This document shows, piece after piece, positions 8,260 to 16,322 of a stretch of DNA of 41,513 nt (positions are counted from its first letter, which is position 1; each line of letters opens with the position of its first letter). Under the pieces are notes generated by a model. The model searched no databases, was not told the DNA's origin, and was given only the letters and a program-made list of their open reading frames with translations. This DNA is from JAZNOL01 sp045580815 (GTDB lineage: Bacteria; Bacillota; Clostridia; RUG12999), in the NCBI GenBank assembly GCA_045580815.1, contig JAZNOL010000053.1, positions 1 to 41,513 of the forward strand, written 5' to 3'. Made by a program: the position numbers and the translations under genes.

Positions 8260-9204
8260 TTGATGGTGGCAACAAAAAACACTAGGAAAAACGGCATGAA
8301 AAGTGAACGCGTTAAAGAAGCGGCACAGTGTTATGCCATGCTTGCAACCCAGATTATAGGCTTTTTTACATTAAGTATTTATCCTATTATCTGGACATTT
8401 AGATGGTGTACATATTATTACAATCGTATACCGTCAGCTACAAGATTTGTAGGATTTAAAAACTTCCAGACACTTTTTGCAGACAAAGCTTATTGGCAAG
8501 GTTGGCTTACAACACTTGAATTTACGCTTTTAAAAATTCCGATAGAAATACCTCTTGCATTGTTGCTTGCTGTTCTCCTTGCGAGAAAAGGACTTAAAGG
8601 TCGTGGATTCTTCCGTTCAATGTACTATATGCCTACTGTTATCAGTGGTGCTATTATCGGTCTTATTTTCTCAAGTATGTTTGCGAGTGACGGTATTATA
8701 AATGCTTGGCTTATGGATCTTGGCTTGGTTGGAAAGAGAATCGGTTGGTTCGGTAGCAAAGCGACATCAATGGGTGTGCTTGTTGGTTCAAGCATTTGGA
8801 ATACATTTGGTACAAACGTAATTTATTTTGTGGCAGCACTTTCAAACGTTGATGAATCGCTTTACGAAAGTGCAACCCTTGACGGTGCTAACAAGTGGCA
8901 ATCGTTCATACATATTACTTTACCGGGTATTGCTCCGGTATTCCAGACGATACTGATGCTGTCAATCATTGGTACTCTTGGAACAAATGACTTCGTAATT
9001 ATGATGTCGGGTGGTGCACCTGGTGGTCAGACGCATACCGTTATGTCATATATGACAACTAAATACACTCCCGGGTTTGCTGATACAGTAACACCAAATA
9101 TAGGCTACGGTTCTGCCGCTTCAATTATAACAGCTATAATTTTTGCAACAATTTCAATACTTTACAATAAATTGAGCGGTAAAATGAATAAAGTAAACGA
9201 TTAA
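8260..9204 (+). CDS. ABC sugar transporter permease 1 (MalF/UgpA type)
   Basis: This is a membrane permease of a CUT1-type carbohydrate importer. The 314-aa protein has six TM segments and the cytoplasmic EAA loop YESATLDGANKWQSFIHITLPG, where the ATPase docks. The start is probably TTG at 8260, 9 bases after AGAGGG; the adjacent ATG at 8263 (12 bases) is also possible and removes one residue. No ATPase gene is present in the operon, as in many Firmicutes where a shared MsmK/UgpC-type ATPase serves several importers. Confidence 0.93.
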   Translation: MMVATKNTRKNGMKSERVKEAAQCYAMLATQIIGFFTLSIYPIIWTFRWCTYYYNRIPSATRFVGFKNFQTLFADKAYWQGWLTTLEFTLLKIPIEIPLALLLAVLLARKGLKGRGFFRSMYYMPTVISGAIIGLIFSSMFASDGIINAWLMDLGLVGKRIGWFGSKATSMGVLVGSSIWNTFGTNVIYFVAALSNVDESLYESATLDGANKWQSFIHITLPGIAPVFQTILMLSIIGTLGTNDFVIMMSGGAPGGQTHTVMSYMTTKYTPGFADTVTPNIGYGSAASIITAIIFATISILYNKLSGKMNKVND

Positions 9205-9217
9205 GGGGGTGTCCGAA

Positions 9218-10072
9218 TTGAAAACAAAAAATTTAATTACAACAATTATTACTTATCTTGTACTTATATTAGTGCTTGTTATAGTTGTATTTCCGATAAT
9301 ATATACAGTATTAGCTTCATTTAAAACAAATAAAGAAGTTATGACAACTCCGGGCGCCTTGTTCCCGATAAACCCAACCTTTGACAACTATGTAACTGCA
9401 TGGAATAAGCTTGAGGTATGGCGTATGCTTATCAACAGCTTGATTTACACTTGTTGGAACGTTACATTTGCGGTTTGTACAAGCGTAATGTCAGGTTATG
9501 TTTTTGCACGCGGTCACTTCCCACTTAAAAATGTGATTTTGTATGCATTTACATGTCTTATGTTTATTCAGATTGTCGGCGTAGGTGTTTACCCTACATT
9601 TGAACTTTTGGAAACGGTGTCATTTGGTTATTTGACAACAGGCTTGTTCTCTCTTATGATTACAAAAGTGTTTGCTGTGCAGATAGTTAATACATATCTT
9701 GTACGAGGTTACGTTAATTCGCTTCCGACAGCTCTTGACGAAGCGGCAAAAATTGACGGTTGTAGCTTTTTCAGCACCCTTGTAAGAATTATTGCTCCGC
9801 TTCTTAAACCTATTATTGCAACAATGATTATTCTTGGATTTAACGGTTCATGGAACGATTACATGATGCCTACAATCTTTACAATTACAAATAAAGAACA
9901 GCAGACACTTATCGTTGGTATTACACAGCTTAAATCATCAGGTGGTGCTGCTTCACAGTGGAACCTCATGCTTGCCGGTTCGGCAATTGCACTTGTTCCT
10001 GTGCTTGTAATGTATGCTTGCTGTAACAAATACTTTGTATCAGGTCTTTCAGCAGGTGCAGTTAAAGGTTAA
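9218..10072 (+). CDS. ABC sugar transporter permease 2 (MalG/UgpE type)
   Basis: This is the second permease of the importer. The 284-aa protein has six TM segments, the typical YTVLASFKTNKEVMTTP segment after the first helix, and the EAA loop DEAAKIDGCSFFSTLVRIIAPLLKP. The end SGLSAGAVKG is a conserved MalG-type C-terminus. The TTG at 9218 is preferred because AAGGGGG (9203-9209) lies 8 bases upstream. A GTG at 9209 overlaps this ribosome site. It closes the operon, and a GC-rich hairpin follows. Confidence 0.93.
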   Translation: MKTKNLITTIITYLVLILVLVIVVFPIIYTVLASFKTNKEVMTTPGALFPINPTFDNYVTAWNKLEVWRMLINSLIYTCWNVTFAVCTSVMSGYVFARGHFPLKNVILYAFTCLMFIQIVGVGVYPTFELLETVSFGYLTTGLFSLMITKVFAVQIVNTYLVRGYVNSLPTALDEAAKIDGCSFFSTLVRIIAPLLKPIIATMIILGFNGSWNDYMMPTIFTITNKEQQTLIVGITQLKSSGGAASQWNLMLAGSAIALVPVLVMYACCNKYFVSGLSAGAVKG

Positions 10073-10090
10073 TATATAGTTGTAAATTAT

Positions 10091-10126
10091 GGCAAACGGG
10101 GGAGATCTCATTACCCCCCGCTTGCC
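10091..10126 (+). terminator. Hairpin terminating the ABC importer operon
   Basis: The stem GGCAA-x-CGGGGG / CCCCCG-x-TTGCC (11 pairs with one internal mismatch and a 12-base loop) lies 18 bases after the permease stop. It is very stable but lacks a clear U-tract, so it may slow or trim transcripts and allow partial read-through into the surface operon. Confidence 0.6.
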
Positions 10127-10181
10127 AAATACATAAGATGAATTATGAAATATAAAAATATGATTTAGTGTAAAATACAAA

Positions 10182-10210
10182 CTTTCATTTTATACGATTT
10201 ATGATATAAT
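10182..10210 (+). promoter_or_regulatory. Promoter of the surface-protein/glycosidase operon
   Basis: An extended -10, TGATATAAT (hexamer 10205-10210), has a weak CTTTCA -35 at 17 bases. The predicted start is near 10217, leaving a leader of about 195 bases before the ATG at 10413. The leader contains a small GCCC-GAA-GGGC hairpin (10386-10396) just before the GGGGAGG ribosome site, and an imperfect hairpin near 10300. Confidence 0.65.
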
Positions 10211-10222
10211 AAATAATCGTAT
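10192..10222. promoter_or_regulatory. Candidate operator flanking the -10 box
   Basis: A perfect 8-bp inverted repeat, ATACGATT (10192-10199) and AATCGTAT (10215-10222), brackets the TATAAT hexamer symmetrically. A dimeric repressor bound here would block polymerase. It differs in sequence from the palindrome at 6739-6761, so the two operons need not share a regulator. Confidence 0.45.
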
Positions 10223-10412
10223 GAAAAAGTTAAAAACTAAATTTTGAATGTAAAAAGCCGCTTTACATCAATGTTTATGCAAAACCGTAATTATGCCGGA
10301 AAAGCCGTTTTCGGTATATATTGCGATGTCTTAAAAAGAAATTGCATAGTTGTTGTATAAGCGGAATTTTTCATTATAAAAAACAGCCCGAAGGGCAGAA
10401 TGGGGAGGAATT

Positions 10413-13400
10413 ATGAGAAATTACTCAAAAACATTAGCACTTATTCTTACTCTTGCAATGCTACTGTCTTGCACAAGTGTTTTTGCAGGCGGATTTACAG
10501 CAGAGACAATAGAAGTAAGAACAAACGAAACATCAGCGACTTATGTAAAATACGTTGATGATTTCAAAGGCTATTCTGTGTCAAACTCAACGGCGTTCGG
10601 TGCAGAAAAAGCTATCGAAGGTTACAAAAATAAAGCACAGGAGATTGCAAAAGCAACCGACTACAAATGGGTTCTTTCCGGCAAAGTTATGGGAAGAAGC
10701 AACCAGTATCCCGGCTGGGCATATATGGAAAATGGCAGCTTGCGTGTTGCCGACAAACACCAGTACGGCACAGCGGTTAATCTCGTGCCGAATACTGCAC
10801 TTGCAGTAGGTGATGCTTCTCATATTGTGTTTACATCATCAGCCAACTCTACAGATAACCGTCATGGTTTGCGTGCTTTTGTTGATTCAACAGCAGAAAA
10901 TACATTTTATGAATTTGCCTGCTACAGATACAGCGATACGGATAATAGGAATCTGCCGTATTTCCGTATTTCGGTAAACGGTAGTGAAAAATATATTGTT
11001 AAAGGCACAGATGCAATAACTGACAAAGAAACCGTTACATGGGACATAAGAGTTGATAACGGCATTGTGTCCTGGACAATGACAGCAACTAACGGCAAAA
11101 CATGGTCAGGCTCATATCTTGACCCCAATTTTGATACAATTATGTCAAAAGCGGCTTATCCTGTTGCATCTTACACAAGAGGAGATACAAACACCGCTAC
11201 CGGTCAGACACCGCCCAAAACAACATACGTTGAATTTGAATCGGGCAAGGCTTATATAAACATGGGTATTCCGGCAACATATATGCACTATGACCTTCTT
11301 GAAGGGAAAGCAATCACCGATGGGGTTGCACAGTTTAGAGATAAAGGCGTAGTACGTGTGATTACAGCACCGGAGCTGGCAAATGAGAAAACAACAATTT
11401 CACTTTCAGCAGACAATTCCGCATGGGATACACTTGAAGTAAAATTTGACGAAAACGGCACATGGATAAACAATCAGAATGAAAATGAATACGGCTACAT
11501 TGATTTTGGATCAAATATCCTTGGTGCAAACGTATATACAGATTTAAACAGCACAAAAACAATTACTGTTCCGGTCAAAGAATCGATAACTCTTGATGCA
11601 AAAATTCAGGGCTCTGCCGATGACATCGTATGGAGCAGTAGTGAAGAAGGCTATGCAACTGTCCAAAACGGTAAAGTTACTGCCAAAAAGAGTGGTACAA
11701 CTGTTGTTTCGGCAGAAAAAAGCGGCATATCACTCTCTGTAAACGTTGTTGCACTTGGTGAATTCCAAGCGGCAATCAACAACGATGCTGTTGAAGCGTA
11801 TATTGAGGAAAAAACACCTGTTATTGATGCAATTAACGGGGCGGATGCAGAGGGCATTGTTGATATTATTAACAGCGATGACGGTCTTGCACTTATCACC
11901 GATATAAATATCGAACAGCTGCGTGCAATGGACGACGATGCAAAGCTTGAACTTGCACAGCGCCTTGATACATACAAATTCCGTCTCGGAAGTGAGCAGG
12001 ATGTTCTTGATTTTATTGCTACAATAGATAATGAATATCTTCTCGCACAGGCTAACCATGTTACAGATACAGCAGTATTACAGCAGGTTATTGAAGATAA
12101 TGCAAAAGCGTTTTCTATTGATGTAAGTTCGCAGGAATACGTGGATAATAAAGCTGTTGTTCTTGTAATGCTCGCTGACAAAGAATTTAAGAATCTTGCA
12201 GATTTTCAAATGCAGTTTAATAATGCAACAGAAAATTATATTGCAAAAATAAATGACCTTGCGAAAAAAATGAATACTGCAACCGTTGATGAAATGAAAA
12301 CAATCATTACAACCGACCTTGCAGATATTGCAAAAACTCCGTTCAAAGGTCTCAAAGCCATTGAAATTGACGATATTGTTGCACTTGACAGCGATAAACT
12401 CGAAACCCTTGCAAAACGTATGGGAACATATACTTATGCGGTAGCAAGCCTTGAAGATATAAATGGAATTATTGAAACTCTCGAAACAGAATACTATGTG
12501 GGTAAACTGTGCAATATTTCGGATAAATATGCACTTGAGCTTGCTCTTGCAGGTGCAAACACAGTTCTCGGTCTTGACCTTGAGGGTGATTATCTTGCTG
12601 CAAAAGACGTTTATCTTTCAAACCTTGTAAATACCGAGTTTGAAAACAAGGCTGACCTTGTTACAAAATTTGAAAACGCAATCGGTGATTATTCAACAGC
12701 ACTTAGTGAGCTTATCAGTAAAATGAATAATGCTGATAGTGCGGCAATGCTTGCACTTATTGATAACAAAGAAATCGACGCACTTGTATCTCTTAAATTT
12801 GATACGATGGGCGAGTATGATTTTGACGCAGTACGTGCAATGGCTGACGAAAACAGACTTGCTCTGGCAGAGCGTCTTTGCACATACACATATTCATGCG
12901 ATTCTCTTGCAGATGTTGCAGCGGCAATAAATGCGATTACAACAGAATTTTATGTTGATAAATTCCAGAATATTGCATCAGAAACAGATATGCTGGCACT
13001 TCTCAAGGATTACGGCGAAAAAGTTCATCTTCCCGTAAAAACAGACCTTTATGCAAAAGCAAAAGATGATATTGCAGCAGCACTTGTAAACAAAACATTT
13101 ACAAATGCAGCTCAGATGCATGATATTTTCTCTGTTCCTTATGTAATGACAAACTACAATGCGGCAACGACAGCTGAAGAAATTCAGAATATTGTTGAAA
13201 ACGCACCGGCTGAGCTTGGCTACAATGTTGAGCATTTTGAAAGCATTCAGGCAAAAGACTTGCTTTACCGTCAGATTATAAGCACAAAATCGCAGATAAC
13301 AACATTTGATGCATTGCTTAACAAAATTGACAGCTTCCCGGCACTTGAGTATAAATCATTTACATACGAAGACGATTTCTCAACATATAATGCAACAAAC

Positions 13401-16322
13401 TCAAAATTCGGCGAAGCAAACAAAGTGACCTTTGCAAAAGATGTTAACTACGTTATTGCAAGCGACTCCGATAAAGGAAGCAGATGGATTTCTTCCGGTA
13501 AATGGGTAGGTAGCGGTACACTTGGCAGAGGTTATATGAGAAGTGACGGTATTGTTGTTCACGATATCTGGCAGTATCAGTCATCAATCAACCTTGACCT
13601 GGGGGCAGATTTCAAACCCGGCGAATATCAGGAATTTGAAGTTCACCTCAAAGCTCTCGGTGATGCCCGTGTTGCTTTCCGTGCAATGATAAACAGCGGA
13701 GACAGCATGATGTATGAATTTAACCGTTACCGTGGTTCGGATGCCGTCAATATAAGACTTACTCCTGTTGCAGGTCGTCTTGAGGGCTCTAAGGATGGTT
13801 ATGTAAGCTCAACAAAACGCAGTAACACATCACTCACCTTTGACGGAGAAATGGTATGGAAGGTTACTATCAATAACGGTGTTGTTACATTCAATGTATC
13901 AGACCCGGCAAACCCCTCAAAAACTTGGAGTGGTATGTTCATTGACGAAAACTATAATGACCTTGTAAAAGATTTCAGATACCCCTTCGCAATTGCTTCA
14001 ACAGGCGACGGTGCTATTATCTGTTCATATGTAAAATATACAACAGGAACACCTTATGTTACAATGGGCGAGCCGGACAATGCACTTTATGCAGATTTTG
14101 CAGAGGGTGAAGAAATAGATGAAGACGGCACAATTGAACTTAAAGACAGCACAGTTGTAAGAAAAATTATCGCTCCTGCGCTTGCAAACACAAAAATCAC
14201 ACTCGGTCTTTCAGCAGACGGCAGAACATGGACAAACTATGAAAATGCTGCTTTTGACGAAAATGGGCAGTGGCTCAATAACCTTGACGCAGTAGAATAT
14301 AAATATGTAAAACTCCCTGTTGCACAGGATGCAGCAGTAAAAGTTCTCTGCGATATGAGCGATTCTGATACATTTACCGTAATGGGCGGAAAACCTGCAA
14401 CATTTATGGCAAAATCAGACGACGCAGTTACATGGAAAGCATATGCAACAACAGTTAATCAGGAAACAGGCGAAGCAGAAGAAAAAGAAGACTACAGCTT
14501 TGTTTCTGTTGAAAACGGCGTGGTAACTGTTCTTAAAGATGCAAAAGACAGACGCACAGGCAAGGTTATCCCGGTTAAGCTTGTGGCAATCACTGAAAAC
14601 GGCGTTGAAATGTCGACAAATCTTGACGTTGTAGGCGAAATCCGCCGTGCACAGCTTGAAGGCAAGGTTGATGAATATCTTGCTTCAAAAGCACCCATTG
14701 TTTCAGCACTTTCCAGCGGAAATGCACAAACAATTGAGGATATGATAAAAGGCAAAGCAACATATAATCTTTCGGATATTGTTGACCTTGATCTTGCAGG
14801 TGCAAAAGCACTTGATATTCTTGAAACAAACCAGTTTGCAGCTGCTCTTGAAACATACAGTTTCAAATGCGAAAGCATTGACGATATTTATGCTATTCAG
14901 GATGCAATAGACAAAGAGGTTAATACAGTTAAGCTCAACGGAAAAGAAACTGCAAAAGAAGTTGAAGAGCTTCTTAATCAGCAGAGATATGATGAAAACG
15001 GAAAACTGTATTATGTTTACGGTCTTGATCTTGATAACGAATATTATCTTGACGCAAAAGATGTTGTTCTTGATGCTATGACAAACAAAGTCTTCAAAAA
15101 TTTTGCAGACGTAGAGTATACCTTTGAAAATGCATATGTTATTGATGCACTTAAAAACACAGATACATATTCTTATGTAGGCAAACTCATAACAGACTGC
15201 GATGATGAAATAGGTTATGATGAAAAACGTCTTGAAGAAGAGAACATTAACCTTACAAATCTGTATAAAGAAATTTTCGGAAATATCGAAGATATTGACA
15301 CAATTGAAGAGCTTCGTGATTTCATTGATAATTATGAAGATGACGAGGATTCCGACAGCTTTGGCGGAGGTGGCTCCGGTGGAGGAGGCGGCTTTGGCGG
15401 CGGTGGAAGCAGCGTAAATGTTTCTTCAAATCTTGCAGCAGGCTCGCTTATAAGCGGTGCTACAACACAGCTTGGTCAGTCAACAGTTATGGCAAAAACT
15501 CAGATTTACAGCGATGTTCCTGTTGAACACTGGGCATATGATGCAACAAGATACCTCACAGCAAAAGGTGCAATAAACGGTTACGGTGACGGCACATTCC
15601 TGCCCGGTCAGGCTGTTACACGTGCAGAATTTATCAAAATTCTTCTTACAGGTTTCGGTGTTGAAGTGCCGGAGCTTGCAATGACAACAGACGAAGAGGG
15701 TAACGAAGTTGCACCAGAAATGGCGTTTGGCGATATTTCGATAAATGACTGGTATGCAAAATATATGGCTGCCGCAAAAGATATGAATGTACTCTTTGGC
15801 GACGAAAACGGAAACTGCAATCCCAATGCACGTATTACCCGTGAAGAAATGTCAGCATTTGTATGCCGTATGATTGAAGCAAACGGAAAAACTCTGCCGA
15901 AGAGTGAAACACCGTTCATATTTGAAGATGGTGAATATATCAGCGACTGGGCGTTTGGCTCAGTATCAAAACTTCAGCTTGCAGGCATTATAAACGGTTA
16001 CGGCGACGGTTGCTTTGCACCAAAAGCAAGTGCATCTCGTGCGGAATCTGCAAAGGTTATTTACATTGCCTTTAACTATATGCAGGATATTCCCGAGCCG
16101 GTAGAAGAAACTGCTGAGGAAGAAACAACTGAAGAAGCTCCGGCAGAAGAAGTGGCAGAAACAGACGCAACAACAGACTTGACAGAAACATCAGAGGAAA
16201 ATTCGGAAGCAGCAGAGGATGCTGCTTCTGAAGACGCTGAAAATGCAGAAGAAACCGCAGAAACTGAAGCAACAGAAGAAGATACAACAACCGAAGAAAA
16301 CGGGGAGGATGCAAATGAATAA
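10413..16322 (+). CDS. Giant modular SLH-anchored surface protein
   Basis: The 1969-aa exported protein has a signal peptide cut near FAGG (about residue 26). Modules run in order: jelly-roll (LamG-like) domain about 46-370; Ig-like Big_2-type domain about 385-448; helical repeats about 450-975; a second jelly-roll about 982-1310 (both copies keep a DDF...Y start, an NG/GVV core and a KTWSG motif); a second Ig-like domain about 1319-1406; another helical block to about 1640; a Gly/Ser linker about 1648-1670; three SLH domains about 1698-1890; and an acidic Glu/Thr/Ala tail of nearly 80 residues. SLH domains bind pyruvylated wall polymers, so it is probably wall-anchored. No catalytic motif is visible. 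A carbohydrate-binding or structural role is inferred. The stop overlaps the next start by 8 bases (ATGAATAA). Confidence 0.9.
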   Translation: MRNYSKTLALILTLAMLLSCTSVFAGGFTAETIEVRTNETSATYVKYVDDFKGYSVSNSTAFGAEKAIEGYKNKAQEIAKATDYKWVLSGKVMGRSNQYPGWAYMENGSLRVADKHQYGTAVNLVPNTALAVGDASHIVFTSSANSTDNRHGLRAFVDSTAENTFYEFACYRYSDTDNRNLPYFRISVNGSEKYIVKGTDAITDKETVTWDIRVDNGIVSWTMTATNGKTWSGSYLDPNFDTIMSKAAYPVASYTRGDTNTATGQTPPKTTYVEFESGKAYINMGIPATYMHYDLLEGKAITDGVAQFRDKGVVRVITAPELANEKTTISLSADNSAWDTLEVKFDENGTWINNQNENEYGYIDFGSNILGANVYTDLNSTKTITVPVKESITLDAKIQGSADDIVWSSSEEGYATVQNGKVTAKKSGTTVVSAEKSGISLSVNVVALGEFQAAINNDAVEAYIEEKTPVIDAINGADAEGIVDIINSDDGLALITDINIEQLRAMDDDAKLELAQRLDTYKFRLGSEQDVLDFIATIDNEYLLAQANHVTDTAVLQQVIEDNAKAFSIDVSSQEYVDNKAVVLVMLADKEFKNLADFQMQFNNATENYIAKINDLAKKMNTATVDEMKTIITTDLADIAKTPFKGLKAIEIDDIVALDSDKLETLAKRMGTYTYAVASLEDINGIIETLETEYYVGKLCNISDKYALELALAGANTVLGLDLEGDYLAAKDVYLSNLVNTEFENKADLVTKFENAIGDYSTALSELISKMNNADSAAMLALIDNKEIDALVSLKFDTMGEYDFDAVRAMADENRLALAERLCTYTYSCDSLADVAAAINAITTEFYVDKFQNIASETDMLALLKDYGEKVHLPVKTDLYAKAKDDIAAALVNKTFTNAAQMHDIFSVPYVMTNYNAATTAEEIQNIVENAPAELGYNVEHFESIQAKDLLYRQIISTKSQITTFDALLNKIDSFPALEYKSFTYEDDFSTYNATNSKFGEANKVTFAKDVNYVIASDSDKGSRWISSGKWVGSGTLGRGYMRSDGIVVHDIWQYQSSINLDLGADFKPGEYQEFEVHLKALGDARVAFRAMINSGDSMMYEFNRYRGSDAVNIRLTPVAGRLEGSKDGYVSSTKRSNTSLTFDGEMVWKVTINNGVVTFNVSDPANPSKTWSGMFIDENYNDLVKDFRYPFAIASTGDGAIICSYVKYTTGTPYVTMGEPDNALYADFAEGEEIDEDGTIELKDSTVVRKIIAPALANTKITLGLSADGRTWTNYENAAFDENGQWLNNLDAVEYKYVKLPVAQDAAVKVLCDMSDSDTFTVMGGKPATFMAKSDDAVTWKAYATTVNQETGEAEEKEDYSFVSVENGVVTVLKDAKDRRTGKVIPVKLVAITENGVEMSTNLDVVGEIRRAQLEGKVDEYLASKAPIVSALSSGNAQTIEDMIKGKATYNLSDIVDLDLAGAKALDILETNQFAAALETYSFKCESIDDIYAIQDAIDKEVNTVKLNGKETAKEVEELLNQQRYDENGKLYYVYGLDLDNEYYLDAKDVVLDAMTNKVFKNFADVEYTFENAYVIDALKNTDTYSYVGKLITDCDDEIGYDEKRLEEENINLTNLYKEIFGNIEDIDTIEELRDFIDNYEDDEDSDSFGGGGSGGGGGFGGGGSSVNVSSNLAAGSLISGATTQLGQSTVMAKTQIYSDVPVEHWAYDATRYLTAKGAINGYGDGTFLPGQAVTRAEFIKILLTGFGVEVPELAMTTDEEGNEVAPEMAFGDISINDWYAKYMAAAKDMNVLFGDENGNCNPNARITREEMSAFVCRMIEANGKTLPKSETPFIFEDGEYISDWAFGSVSKLQLAGIINGYGDGCFAPKASASRAESAKVIYIAFNYMQDIPEPVEETAEEETTEEAPAEEVAETDATTDLTETSEENSEAAEDAASEDAENAEETAETEATEEDTTTEENGEDANE

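Noticed and set aside
15348..15419. Gly/Ser-rich low-complexity stretch as a possible tandem DNA repeat or recombination artefact
   Set aside because: It is an in-frame flexible linker between the helical and SLH parts of the 1969-aa protein, and codons vary between glycines.
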